Source: Paraburkholderia graminis C4D1M
Lineage (GTDB): Bacteria > Pseudomonadota > Gammaproteobacteria > Burkholderiales > Burkholderiaceae
Direction of reading: 5' to 3'
NCBI RefSeq assembly: GCF_000172415.1
Contig: NZ_ABLD01000001.1
Span: 186,001 to 250,000, forward strand
DNA length: 64,000 nt
Of this stretch, positions 17,169 through 25,492 are shown in pieces. A program made the translations under genes and the position numbers. The stretch's first letter is position 1. Each line of letters starts with the position of its first letter. The notes below the pieces were generated by a model that ran no database searches, was not told the origin of the DNA, and saw only the letters and a list, made by a program, of their open reading frames with translations.

Positions 17169-17185
17169 TGATATCCACGATATCA
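17169..17185. promoter_or_regulatory. Palindrome upstream of the GntR remnant and dld
   Basis: TGATATC-CAC-GATATCA, a perfect 7-bp inverted repeat, with a third GATATC at 17192-17197. It sits in the promoter region of the dld unit and is probably the operator of the lost GntR regulator or of another repressor. Confidence 0.45.
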
Positions 17186-17294
17186 ATAGTCGATATCTCG
17201 AGGCATTGAACAATCCGATCGAATGGAAGCGAGTAGGTCTGAGTCAGCAGCGTCTTGGGCGCCTCCGAAGAAAGCACTCGGTGAAGCAGATCAT

Positions 17295-18332
17295 TTAAAA
17301 CAAATGGTCGATGCCGATGGTGAACGCGGTCTGACTCTTCACGCCGGCCGGGTTGAGCGTGCTCACCACCCCATGCTTGTACGAGGTGTAGTCGAGTTCA
17401 CTGTAGAGCGTGGTGCGCTTGGACAGCAGGTAGCCAAGCGAGAGCACCGAGAGTCCGCGCCGGCTGGACTTGTCGTTCGTTACCGTGGTCTGGTAGTAGC
17501 TGCCGCGGAAAACCAGAGTCGGCGTGATGGTCCACGAGAGGCCGCCGAACCCATTGTTCGTTACCTGGTGGGGCGTGGCTGGATTCTGCAAGTCCTCGGA
17601 CATGAAACCGCCCGACAAACGCACCGGCCCGATCTTGTAGCTGGCGCCGACCATGTAGTAGCTGTCGCCCAGATAGGTCGAGCCAGTCAGTACACTGCGA
17701 TGCCCATAGACGCCGCCGATCGCAACAGGACCTGTCGCATAGCTCACGCCCACGGCGCGCGCTGCGCCGCTGCTGAAATTGCCTGCCACGCCGCCGAAGG
17801 AGTTGTCCACTTCGAACAGCAGCGGCCCGAACGTGTTCTTGTATTTGAGGTCATTATTGTTGCGAGTACCGTCCGAGGCCGTGGTCAGCGGAATGATCGG
17901 CGTGAAATGAAAGCCGAACGGATCGTAAATGCTGATGATGTCATGCGCAATGGTGTACTGCCGGCCGAGATCGAGCGAGCCGAATTTCGTATGGCCGATG
18001 CCGACAAACGCCTGGCGATTGAATTCGGTGCCTGTCGTGTTATCGAACTGGCCATTGCCGACGTTAAAGCCGCTTTCCAGCAGAAAATGCGCATTCCAGC
18101 CGTCGCCAAGGTCTTCCTTCGCGCGAAAGTCGAGCTTGTTCGAACTGTAGTAGCCGTTCGAGTTCATTGTCGTCACCGAGCCGCCGCCTTTTGCGGCGTT
18201 GGTCTGATGACGTATCCCGCCATCCACCGTTCCGTATAACTGCACGCTCGTTTGCGCGTGTGCGGGATTCGTTGCCAATGCGCCCGCAGTGGCCGAGATG
18301 CCCAATCCGATGATTTTCCAAACCTTGTCCAC
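17295..18332 (-). CDS. Gram-negative general porin
   Basis: 345 residues. Signal peptide ends PAHA|QTSVQLYGTVDGGI, the standard opening of Burkholderia/Neisseria-type trimeric porins. Further features are LDFRAKEDLGDGWNAHFLLESGF, NRQAFVGIGHTKFGSLDLGRQ, alternating beta strands throughout and a terminal phenylalanine (GIDHLF) for Bam-dependent assembly. It forms an outer-membrane channel. Lying directly downstream of dctA in a catabolic cluster, it is probably a substrate-specific entry porin for the acid used by that cluster. Confidence 0.93.
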   Translation of the reverse strand: MDKVWKIIGLGISATAGALATNPAHAQTSVQLYGTVDGGIRHQTNAAKGGGSVTTMNSNGYYSSNKLDFRAKEDLGDGWNAHFLLESGFNVGNGQFDNTTGTEFNRQAFVGIGHTKFGSLDLGRQYTIAHDIISIYDPFGFHFTPIIPLTTASDGTRNNNDLKYKNTFGPLLFEVDNSFGGVAGNFSSGAARAVGVSYATGPVAIGGVYGHRSVLTGSTYLGDSYYMVGASYKIGPVRLSGGFMSEDLQNPATPHQVTNNGFGGLSWTITPTLVFRGSYYQTTVTNDKSSRRGLSVLSLGYLLSKRTTLYSELDYTSYKHGVVSTLNPAGVKSQTAFTIGIDHLF

Positions 18333-18428
18333 CGCTTGTCTCCTGATTTTCGTTGTGTTTTTAATGTACTGCTTGATACGTAACCCTAATTAAATTGCCT
18401 ATTGGGATTACTTTTGATCTACTCGCCG

Positions 18429-18464
18429 GGACCGGCCGGCACAACGCGGACGTACCGCCGGTCC
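18429..18464 (-). terminator. Hairpin after dctA
   Basis: GGACCGGC (18429-18436) and GCCGGTCC (18457-18464) form an 8-bp stem with a 20-base loop just after the dctA stop and before the porin promoter region. No U-run follows on the minus strand, so it may be a weak terminator or an mRNA-stabilising hairpin. Confidence 0.35.
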
Positions 18465-18468
18465 TGCG

Positions 18469-19821
18469 TTAGTGGCCGGCTGAAGTGCTGCCCGGCTGTT
18501 CGAGCGAGTGCGCGGTTTCGGCGGGGTTGAAGCCCGTCTTCAGTTCATGGCGCAAGGCGACGCGGTCGAGTGCCTTTTCCCAATTCGCCACTACGATAGT
18601 GGCTACGCTGTTCCCTACGATGTTGGTGAAGACGAACGCGCTGGACATGGCCTTGTGAACGCCGAGAATCAGCGCGATGGATTCAACCGGAATCGTGTTC
18701 GACGCAGCCAGCGTTGCAGCGAGCACTGCGATTGCAGCGCCCGACACGCCGGCGGCTCCCTTCGACGTGAGCAGCAGCACCGCGAGCAACACCAACTGAT
18801 CGTGCCAGTTCATCGGTGTATTGGTTGCCTGAGCGAGAAACACGGCGGCTGCGGCGAAGTAAAGGCACGTGCCGTCATGATTGAACGTATAGGCAGTTGG
18901 CAGCACCAGGCCAACCACCGACTTCTCGCAGCCAAGGCGTTCGAGCTTGTCGATCAGTTGTGGGAACACGGTTTCTGAAGAACTCGTACCGATTACGAGA
19001 AGCAGTTCTGCGCCGATATAGCGCATCAGGCGCAAAAGGCTGAAGCCGTTTACCTTTGCGATGGGCCACAGGATCAGCAGGAAAAAGAGCGCGCATGTCA
19101 GATAGAACTCCAGCACTAGCTTGCCGAGCGAGAGCAGCGTGCCGAAACCGAATTTGCTCACCGTGAAGGCGATGGCGCCGAACGCTGCGAGTGGTGCGAT
19201 CTTCATGGTCAGGCCGATTACCCAGAACAGCGCACCGGATACCGAATCGATGAAGTCGAGCGCGGGCTGCGCGCGTTCCCCGATTGCGGCCAGCCCAAAG
19301 GCGAATAGCACCGAAAAGAACAGCACTTGCAGGACGTCACCGCCAGCAAATGCGCTGATCGCCGTGTGCGGAATGACATTGAGCAGAAAGTCGCTCGTGG
19401 TGACCGCGTGATGAGCTTTCGCGACATAGGCATCGACGGCGGCCGAGTGCACGCTATGCATGTCGACGTTCATGCCGACGCCCGGCTTCAGCACGTTGAT
19501 CGTCACAAGCCCCAGCACCAGCGCAAGAGAAGTCACCACCTCGAAATAGAAGAGGGCCTTGATCGCGACGCGGCCGACCTTCCCGAAGTCTTTGACGCCC
19601 GCAATGCCGCTGCATACGGTGCAGAAGATGATCGGCCCGATCAGCATCTGGATGATGCGGATAAAGGCGTCGCCGACGGGCTGCAGATTGATGCCGAACT
19701 TCGGAAAGAAGTAGCCCGTGGCGATTCCAAGCGCCATGCCGGCCAGCACCTGGAATGACAGGTCGCGATAGAACGGCGGACGTGGCTTTGGTTTCATGGC
19801 GCCCGTGCGAGGCAAGCTCAT
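18469..19821 (-). CDS. dctA: C4-dicarboxylate:cation symporter DctA
   Basis: 450 residues. The ATG at 19821 has AAGGAGA at ideal distance; nine more residues are possible. Features of the DAACS/SLC1 family: LSFQVLAGMALGIATGYFFP, then FIRIIQMLIGPIIFCTVCSGI, the serine-rich ELLLVIGTSSSETVFPQL (HP1-like) and LPTAYTFNHDGTCLYFAAAA motifs. DctA brings in succinate, fumarate, malate and orotate with protons or sodium. Sits between the decarboxylase-like gene and the porin. Confidence 0.95.
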   Translation of the reverse strand: MSLPRTGAMKPKPRPPFYRDLSFQVLAGMALGIATGYFFPKFGINLQPVGDAFIRIIQMLIGPIIFCTVCSGIAGVKDFGKVGRVAIKALFYFEVVTSLALVLGLVTINVLKPGVGMNVDMHSVHSAAVDAYVAKAHHAVTTSDFLLNVIPHTAISAFAGGDVLQVLFFSVLFAFGLAAIGERAQPALDFIDSVSGALFWVIGLTMKIAPLAAFGAIAFTVSKFGFGTLLSLGKLVLEFYLTCALFFLLILWPIAKVNGFSLLRLMRYIGAELLLVIGTSSSETVFPQLIDKLERLGCEKSVVGLVLPTAYTFNHDGTCLYFAAAAVFLAQATNTPMNWHDQLVLLAVLLLTSKGAAGVSGAAIAVLAATLAASNTIPVESIALILGVHKAMSSAFVFTNIVGNSVATIVVANWEKALDRVALRHELKTGFNPAETAHSLEQPGSTSAGH

Positions 19822-19911
19822 GGTGTCTCCTTGCTTAGGCCCATCCACGATGGGCTGCGGTGAAGCTTTGGCGAACTGGAGTCCGCTCGAAAACGTTGAA
19901 AGAGCCGTTAT

Positions 19912-20844
19912 TCAGCTCGCGATGCCGCCGAGAATATCGATGCTGTCAGCGAAAATTTCGTCGATGCTCAGCTTACGCGGCAGCAGTTGCTGTTGCTCGC
20001 AGAACGCGATTGTTTCCTCAAGCGGGCCGCGCAACGCGTCGTAGCCGAACAGCAGCTTGTCGGGTTTGCCCGCGTTGTGCGAGGCCACTGACGCTTTGCC
20101 GCGGCACAGCAGGTCGTAGACTGCGCGCACCGCTCGCGGATGTGTATCCGCAAGCGATTGCGTCACTACCACGACGTGGTTCAGAGGCACGTAGCGATGA
20201 ATCGCGTACCACGCGAGATCGGCGCTGGCCGCATCGTCGATCACGGGTTCAAGGCCGGCTTCGTCGGGCAGATCGTTGCCGAGGATGGCGGCGTCGATCT
20301 CGCCCGCGCGCAGCATCCGCAATAGCTGCTTGCCCGGCTCCGCGCGACGCACGAAGGACGGATCGCGATACTCTTCCAGATGCGCGCCCTCGGTCGTGAC
20401 CCAGTCGATTTCCTCGAGCGGCACGCCATAGGTGTTCGCGAGAATCGCGCGCACCCACATTGCGGTGGTTTGCGAATACGAGCGCACGCCGACTGTCTTG
20501 CCCACCAGGTTGCTTACGCCGAGCTTGCCGCGTTGAGCATTATAAATAATGCAGCCTTGCTGAAAGCGCGCGGCGACTACAGCGGGCAGCAGCACGACGG
20601 GCTTGTTATAAGCTTTCGCCTGCAAATACGTGACGATTGCCATTTCGCTGACGTCATACGCCTGGCGGCGCGCCATCGGTGCGAAGGCGCGGTGAATCGG
20701 TTCGATATCCTCGAACATCAGTTGCACGTTGGGATCGGCGAGTTCGCCATCTTTCAGCGGCCGCGTGTGCGGGTAAGTCTTCAGTGCAATTTTCAATTCA
20801 AGCGGTGGCATCTCAGTGCTCGCGTCCGTATGTTCTTGTGTCAT
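19912..20844 (-). CDS. 4,5-dihydroxyphthalate decarboxylase-like protein (periplasmic-binding-protein fold)
   Basis: 310 residues from the ATG at 20844 (GAGGATC upstream); a GTG at 20859 overlapping the stop of the previous gene is the alternative. No signal peptide. It has the bilobed binding-protein fold with LKIALKTYPHTRPLKDG at the start, GKTVGVRSYSQTTAMWVRAIL and EIDAAILGNDLP, as in phthalate-pathway 4,5-dihydroxyphthalate decarboxylases (Pht5). The real substrate need not be dihydroxyphthalate, since no other phthalate genes are present. It is translated right after the amidohydrolase, so the two probably act in sequence. Confidence 0.75.
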   Translation of the reverse strand: MTQEHTDASTEMPPLELKIALKTYPHTRPLKDGELADPNVQLMFEDIEPIHRAFAPMARRQAYDVSEMAIVTYLQAKAYNKPVVLLPAVVAARFQQGCIIYNAQRGKLGVSNLVGKTVGVRSYSQTTAMWVRAILANTYGVPLEEIDWVTTEGAHLEEYRDPSFVRRAEPGKQLLRMLRAGEIDAAILGNDLPDEAGLEPVIDDAASADLAWYAIHRYVPLNHVVVVTQSLADTHPRAVRAVYDLLCRGKASVASHNAGKPDKLLFGYDALRGPLEETIAFCEQQQLLPRKLSIDEIFADSIDILGGIAS

Positions 20845-20855
20845 TGAGTCGATCC

Positions 20856-21707
20856 TCACGCGGCGAGAACCGGATACACCGCGCGCGCGGTGCCGCCGAA
20901 GATTGCGTCGCGCGCGTCGGCGGGCAGCATCGCAAGGCTATTGCGCGCATCGGCAAGCAGTTGCGGCAGCGTGCCTTCGGCGGCCGGGAAATTCGAGCCC
21001 CATGCGATGCGATGCGCACCGAACGCGTCGAGCACACGCGGGAAGAATGCGTCCGGCGTCGACGCGCCGCGAGATGCTTCGGCGATCGTGCGGTTTGTGA
21101 GCTTCAGATAAACGCCCTCGTGCGAAACGAGGCTAAAGAGCGGCGCGGCGGCTTCATACGGCGGGCCGCCCGCCAAGTCGGGCCGCGCAAGGTGATCGAG
21201 CAGCACGCGGATATCCGGAAAGCGCGCCAGCATATTCAGCAGCGCCGGAATGCCTTGTGCCGTCATCTGCAAACAGATCGACACGTTATGGCGCTGCGCA
21301 TAGTCCCACACCGGGAAGGAGCGCTCGTCGTCGAGCCAGCCCGCTTGCCCCGGCATCGTGCTGCCGGTCGTGAACAGGCGCAGGCCGGAGAGGCCCGCGT
21401 CGAGCCAGCGCTGCATCTGCATCACGGCGTCGCTTGCCAGCACGTCGATCGAAAACACGCCCGCGAAGCGGTCCGGGTGGTTTCTCACCGCGTCGACCAC
21501 ATAACTATTGTCGTTGCCATAAACCGTCGATGCCTGCACGACCACCGCCCGGTCGATGCCGGCCTCGTCGAGCGACGCAAGCAAGCCTTCGAAGCTGACA
21601 GGGCGCTTGGCCGACCATTCCGACTGGTGACCGCCGACGGGCGCGAGCGGATAGCGCTGCTTATCCGGGGAAATGGCGTGCGTGTGAGTGTCGATAACGA
21701 CGGACAT
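20856..21707 (-). CDS. Amidohydrolase family 2 (metal-dependent TIM-barrel hydrolase)
   Basis: 283 residues, AAGGAG before the ATG. The N-terminal IDTHTHAI supplies the HxH metal site; LLDHLARPD and WGSNFPAAEG are the later conserved His and Asp-region motifs of COG3618-type proteins, which include lactonases (fuconolactonase, pyrone-dicarboxylate lactonase) and decarboxylases. First gene of the minus-strand unit with the decarboxylase-like protein, DctA and porin, and divergent from the double-HTH LysR gene. Likely opens a lactone or cleaves a carboxylic intermediate. Confidence 0.85.
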   Translation of the reverse strand: MSVVIDTHTHAISPDKQRYPLAPVGGHQSEWSAKRPVSFEGLLASLDEAGIDRAVVVQASTVYGNDNSYVVDAVRNHPDRFAGVFSIDVLASDAVMQMQRWLDAGLSGLRLFTTGSTMPGQAGWLDDERSFPVWDYAQRHNVSICLQMTAQGIPALLNMLARFPDIRVLLDHLARPDLAGGPPYEAAAPLFSLVSHEGVYLKLTNRTIAEASRGASTPDAFFPRVLDAFGAHRIAWGSNFPAAEGTLPQLLADARNSLAMLPADARDAIFGGTARAVYPVLAA

Positions 21708-21775
21708 AAACGGGCTCCTTGCTGAAAACGTCTCGATCGAATGGGCTCAACTGTAAGCCTGCTGACGCAAAACCC

Positions 21776-21798
21776 CTTAATACGAACTTCGGCATAAG
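21776..21798. promoter_or_regulatory. Candidate LysR operator
   Basis: CTTA at 21776 and TAAG at 21795 bracket an inner GAA-C-TTC dyad in the 128-base region between the amidohydrolase and the LysR gene. The imperfect symmetry with an inner T-N11-A-like spacing fits a LysR recognition site controlling both directions. Confidence 0.35.
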
Positions 21799-21835
21799 GC
21801 ATAAATTGCAGTTAAGCTGACGGCTTTCACGGGGC

Positions 21836-23101
21836 ATGGGGAAGGCGATGGCGAAGCACCCGGACGAATCGCCCGACGACGATCTGACGCGGCTGAGGCG
21901 CTTATTTCTGTTCGACGCAGTGTGCGAGGCAGGCGGCATCGGCCAGGCTGCGACGCGCGCGGGCCGCACGCAGCCGGCCGTCAGCCTGGCGATTAGCAAG
22001 CTGGAGGCGAGTTTCGGCGGCGTGCTTTTCGAGCGGGGTTTTGGCGGCTGCGAATTGACTGCGCAAGGCGCGATACTGCAACGGCGCGTACGGCGCATGC
22101 TCGATCAGATGGAGCGCGCGATCATGGGCCTGACGGGGCAAAGTTCGTCGGCCGTGAACGCGCGCAACGTCTGCCGCCATCTGACCGATACGCAAGTCCG
22201 TTGCCATATCGCGATCGCACGCGCCGGATCGGCGTCGGAAGCGGCACAGCAGCTTGGCATCTCGCAGCCCGCCGTGCATCGCGCGGCGCGGCAGATTGAG
22301 CAGACGGTCGGCGTATCGTTATATCGGCGACGCGTGCATAGCGTGTCGGCCAATGCCGCTGGACTCGAATTCGCTCGCTGCCTGAGCCTCGCGCTCTATG
22401 AAATTGCGCAGGCGCGCGAGGAGATCGCGTACGCCCGGGGACAATTGAGCGGCAAGGTGGCGATCGGCGTGTTGCCGCTGATGCCGCCGCGTCTCGTCGC
22501 ACGTGTGATCCAGCGGTTGCGGGAGCGCTATCCGTCCGCGCACGTCACTGTCGATGAGGGCTCGCACGCGGCGCTGCTTCGTGATCTGCGGATGGGCACG
22601 ATCGACATCATCGTCGGCGGGTTGCGTGAGCCACGTCTCACCGGAGCCGTTCGGGAGACCGAGCTGTTTGCCGACCCGTACGTGGTCGCGGTGCGTAAAG
22701 GGCATCGCCTCGCGCGTAAAAAGTCTATCGCGCCTCGAGACATCGCCAATTACGAGTGGGTCGTCCCGCAGCAGAATGTACCGCGCCGCTCGGTGATCGA
22801 TTCGATCTTCGCGCGGTTGCCGATCAGGCCGCCGGTCGTCGTCGAGACGAGTTCTCTTGCGATGATGATGGCGATGCTGGTGGAAAGCGATTGCATCACA
22901 CTGCTATCGCGTTCGCAGATTCGCGAGGCCTATCCGGGCAGCGAGATCGTTGCGCTCGAGTTGAAAACGCCGGAAGCCGATCGTGCGGTCGGCTACACGG
23001 TGCGGGCGGACTGGCTCGGCACAGCGGTGCAGTCGGGTTTCATCGAGTATCTGCGGCAGGAGTGCTCCGTCGATAAGGCGGAACACTGCGGGAAGCACTA
23101 A
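21836..23101 (+). CDS. LysR-type regulator with two N-terminal HTH domains
   Basis: 421 residues, about 110 longer than a normal LysR protein. HTH one is at 20-80 (LFLFDAVCEAGGIGQAATRA, then RTQPAVSLAISKLEASFG). A second complete LysR HTH is at 116-176 (IAIARAGSASEAAQQLGISQ, then PAVHRAARQIEQTVGVSLYRR). A single effector-binding domain runs from about 206 (LSGKVAIGVLPLMPPRLVARV) to 400. Both HTHs keep the A-A-x3-x-x-S/TQPAVS/H core. Divergent from the amidohydrolase cluster and probably its activator. An internal ATG at 21848 is an alternative start. Confidence 0.88.
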   Translation: MGKAMAKHPDESPDDDLTRLRRLFLFDAVCEAGGIGQAATRAGRTQPAVSLAISKLEASFGGVLFERGFGGCELTAQGAILQRRVRRMLDQMERAIMGLTGQSSSAVNARNVCRHLTDTQVRCHIAIARAGSASEAAQQLGISQPAVHRAARQIEQTVGVSLYRRRVHSVSANAAGLEFARCLSLALYEIAQAREEIAYARGQLSGKVAIGVLPLMPPRLVARVIQRLRERYPSAHVTVDEGSHAALLRDLRMGTIDIIVGGLREPRLTGAVRETELFADPYVVAVRKGHRLARKKSIAPRDIANYEWVVPQQNVPRRSVIDSIFARLPIRPPVVVETSSLAMMMAMLVESDCITLLSRSQIREAYPGSEIVALELKTPEADRAVGYTVRADWLGTAVQSGFIEYLRQECSVDKAEHCGKH

Positions 23102-23257
23102 TGCGTTACAACTTTGAGTCCACAGACCGGGCGGGCTCGCGGATGCGCAGCTAACCAGGCAAAGCAGACGTATGCATGTCCGCAATCAATCGTCGTACGC
23201 ACTGCGACACCGCGAGAAATTTCCCGCAAGTACTGCGCGTCGGGCGCACGCTTGTGA

Positions 23258-23656
23258 CTACCACAAGCGGCAAGCAGCATCCCATCTGAAACAGAGCGCG
23301 AGAAAAACCCCGCACGCTCCGGCGACGAAGATGCCAACCGGCAGCCCTCTAACCGGTATCCACCATCGCAAACGCGTAAGCAGCGCGAGCAGGAGAAGGA
23401 AACCCGCAAGATATATCGCGGCTTCCGGCTGGAATTGGACAAAGCTCACTGGGACGAGTACTGCCGTGAAGAAAGCGGCCCAAAAAAGTCTGTCGTACAG
23501 GCCTGGCTCGGTGCAGCTAACCAGCCAATACGCAATGTCGCCAATCGCTAGCACCATTACAGCTTGCGCCATAACGATCAAAAATGCGGTGTTCCTTGAG
23601 ACGCACTGGCGAGAATTTTCGACTTTTTGAGTTGGGGAGTTAGCCGGTTTTGTCAA
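23258..23656 (-). CDS. Small polytopic membrane protein of unknown function
   Basis: Up to 132 residues from a TTG at 23656; the true start may be internal. Four hydrophobic segments: TAFLIVMAQAVMVLAIGDIAY, LFWAAFFTAVLVPVSFV, AIYLAGFLLLLALLTRL and GLPVGIFVAGACGVFLALC. The codon use and GC are lower than in neighbouring operons, matching the VanX-like pair transcribed the other way. No family recognised. A second minus-strand frame at 23098-23442 overlaps the 3' part and contains MLLAACGS, a possible lipobox, but lacks a good start. Confidence 0.5.
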   Translation of the reverse strand: MTKPANSPTQKVENSRQCVSRNTAFLIVMAQAVMVLAIGDIAYWLVSCTEPGLYDRLFWAAFFTAVLVPVSFVQFQPEAAIYLAGFLLLLALLTRLRWWIPVRGLPVGIFVAGACGVFLALCFRWDAACRLW

Positions 23657-24570
23657 TGGATCACCCTGATATTTTGCCTGTCACACCAGAACCAGTATAT
23701 TGCTCCAATCGTTCTGGCAGGCACTCTAAAGTAGCAGGCGGACCGCATTCTAGCTCCTTTGCTTCGTTCGACTCCTGGTCGACAAATGTCTCTCGCATAA
23801 GACAGTCAGCGGCCCAATACTGGCCGCTCGACATTAGCAGAAAGATAGCTGACAATTTCGAGTCATGTCATTGGGCCGTTCCACACTCGAATCCGGTTCC
23901 TCTCGTGATCTCACTTTCCGATCCTGTCGTTGCGTCCGTCGAATTGATCGACACGGGCGAACGGTTTGTCGATCCTGGTGACACCGGCGATCTGGTGCTA
24001 GTGGATCGCACGCGTAGCGTCGTCTCTAACCCGAGCAGACATTTCCTGAAGGTTCGCGTTGGCGTCGCTGAACGGCTAATGTTCGCAGCGCAGAGGCTTT
24101 CCATTCAAGGCCTGCGATTGTTAGTCAAGGAAGGATACCGGCCGCTATCGCTTCAGCGATCCTACTTCGACCGTCGCCTGTCCGCGCTCCGAATGCAATA
24201 CCCGTCGGCGTCGGATGCTCTTTTGATCGAACTGACAAGTCGCTATGCCGCTCCGCCGGAGGTGGCCGCGCATCCGACGGGCGCCGCCGTCGACTTGACA
24301 CTTGCGACCCAAGAGGGCGTCGAGTTGAATATGGGAAGCGTGTTGAACGCCACTGACGAAGAGTCATCGGGCGCATGTTACACAGCCTGTCAGTTGATTA
24401 GCCGGCAGGCGCAGGCTAACCGTCAGTTATTGGCGACGGCTATGATTGCCGCGGGTTTCGTCAACTATCCGTCGGAATGGTGGCACTGGTCCTACGGCGA
24501 CCGATATTGGGCGGTAATTTCTGACGAGCCATGTGCCATCTATGGCCCAGTCGAAGAAGAGCGTCTGTGA
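23656..24570 (+). CDS. D-alanyl-D-alanine dipeptidase, VanX/DdpX family (M15D)
   Basis: 304 residues from the ATG at 23656. The VanX zinc and catalytic residues are all present: H206 and D213 in AHPTGAAVDLTL, E274 and H277 in SEWWHWSYGDRYW, and an Arg in KEGYRPLSLQ (R162). The first 80 residues are an extra N-terminal extension without a signal peptide. VanX enzymes hydrolyse free D-Ala-D-Ala in the cytoplasm, for glycopeptide resistance or D-Ala recycling. It is followed 11 bases later by a CHAP/NlpC-like amidase. GC is lower than the surroundings, suggesting transfer. The extension is unusual. Confidence 0.82.
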   Translation: MDHPDILPVTPEPVYCSNRSGRHSKVAGGPHSSSFASFDSWSTNVSRIRQSAAQYWPLDISRKIADNFESCHWAVPHSNPVPLVISLSDPVVASVELIDTGERFVDPGDTGDLVLVDRTRSVVSNPSRHFLKVRVGVAERLMFAAQRLSIQGLRLLVKEGYRPLSLQRSYFDRRLSALRMQYPSASDALLIELTSRYAAPPEVAAHPTGAAVDLTLATQEGVELNMGSVLNATDEESSGACYTACQLISRQAQANRQLLATAMIAAGFVNYPSEWWHWSYGDRYWAVISDEPCAIYGPVEEERL

Positions 24571-24581
24571 GGAGCACGCGG

Positions 24582-25037
24582 ATGATTCAAGGGTATCGCG
24601 ACGAGCAAGCAACGAACGGATTTGCGCCCGTCTGGATGGATATCGCGTTCAAGGAACGAGGTGTCAAGCGCTACGGCGCGGGTCAATGCAACCCGAGGAT
24701 TGCCGAGTATAACGAAACCACCCAATTGGCAGGCTACGACGACAAGATCGCATGGTGTTCGTCATTTCTCAACTGGTGCATGAAGCAATCGGGCATTGAA
24801 GGAACTCGGTCGGCCCTGGCCCGTTCCTGGCTAACTTGGGGAAACGAGCTCGCCGCACCGATCTACGGCTGCGTGGCAGTGTTGACTGCCGACGATGCCG
24901 TTGAATGGAAGGGGCATGTAGGGTTCTTTCTCAGATCAGACGCCCAGAACGTTTACCTGTTCGGAGGCAATCAGCTTGAAGAGGTGCGTGAGTTAGCTTA
25001 TCCGCTCGACCGCGTGTTGGCATATCGCTGGCCGTAA
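24582..25037 (+). CDS. TIGR02594-type CHAP/NlpC-P60-like peptidase
   Basis: 151 residues from the ATG at 24582 with GAGGAG just upstream. The catalytic Cys is in KIAWCSSFLNWC (C59) and the His in KGHVGFF (H112), the layout of the TIGR02594 family, a papain-like amidase group related to CHAP and NlpC/P60 peptidoglycan hydrolases. No signal peptide. Coupled to the VanX-like gene, so both products act on D-Ala-containing cell-wall material or its precursors. Members of this family occur in phage and in interbacterial toxins; which applies here is not shown. Confidence 0.75.
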   Translation: MIQGYRDEQATNGFAPVWMDIAFKERGVKRYGAGQCNPRIAEYNETTQLAGYDDKIAWCSSFLNWCMKQSGIEGTRSALARSWLTWGNELAAPIYGCVAVLTADDAVEWKGHVGFFLRSDAQNVYLFGGNQLEEVRELAYPLDRVLAYRWP

Positions 25038-25117
25038 GTGAAGGCCGCGTTCCGGGCGTCACCTGAATGGTGATCGGCAACGCCACTATGCGGAAGCGGT
25101 CTGCGCGAAGCGCACGA

Positions 25118-25435
25118 TCAACGCGGCTGGAAAGCAATAATCGCCATGCCGATCAGTGAAAACGATACACCTGTCCAATCCCAGGCCGTCGGTCTCATCC
25201 CTTCTACAGCCCAAAGCCAGATGAGCGCGACACCGATATAAACGCCACCATAGGCGGCGTAAACGCGACCCGCAGCAGATGGATGCAACGTCAGCAGCCA
25301 GGCGAACATTGCGAGAGAAAAGGCGGCCGGAATTAGCAGAGTCGCGCTCTTTCCCTCTTTGAGCCACAGATACGGCAGATAGCAGCCAACGATTTCGGCC
25401 GTTGCTGTAGCGATATAGAGAAGCAGTGTTTTCAT
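25118..25435 (-). CDS. UPF0060 (YnfA-like) membrane protein
   Basis: 105 residues with four membrane helices. It has the YnfA hallmarks: the opening [43 protein letters not shown] and a [18 protein letters not shown]-terminus. YnfA relatives are small SMR-like membrane proteins, proposed to be drug/cation exporters. Monocistronic, with the neighbouring LysR gene starting on the same strand upstream. Confidence 0.9.
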   Translation of the reverse strand: MKTLLLYIATATAEIVGCYLPYLWLKEGKSATLLIPAAFSLAMFAWLLTLHPSAAGRVYAAYGGVYIGVALIWLWAVEGMRPTAWDWTGVSFSLIGMAIIAFQPR

Positions 25436-25492
25436 GGGTCGATTGGAGAGGAAGGCGGGTGACGAACGACTGCGACACTCCGCAACGTAGAC

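Noticed and set aside
23098..23442. 114-codon minus-strand frame with MLLAACGS, a possible lipoprotein
   Set aside because: Overlaps the membrane-protein gene and the LysR 3' end, with no convincing start or ribosome-binding site.
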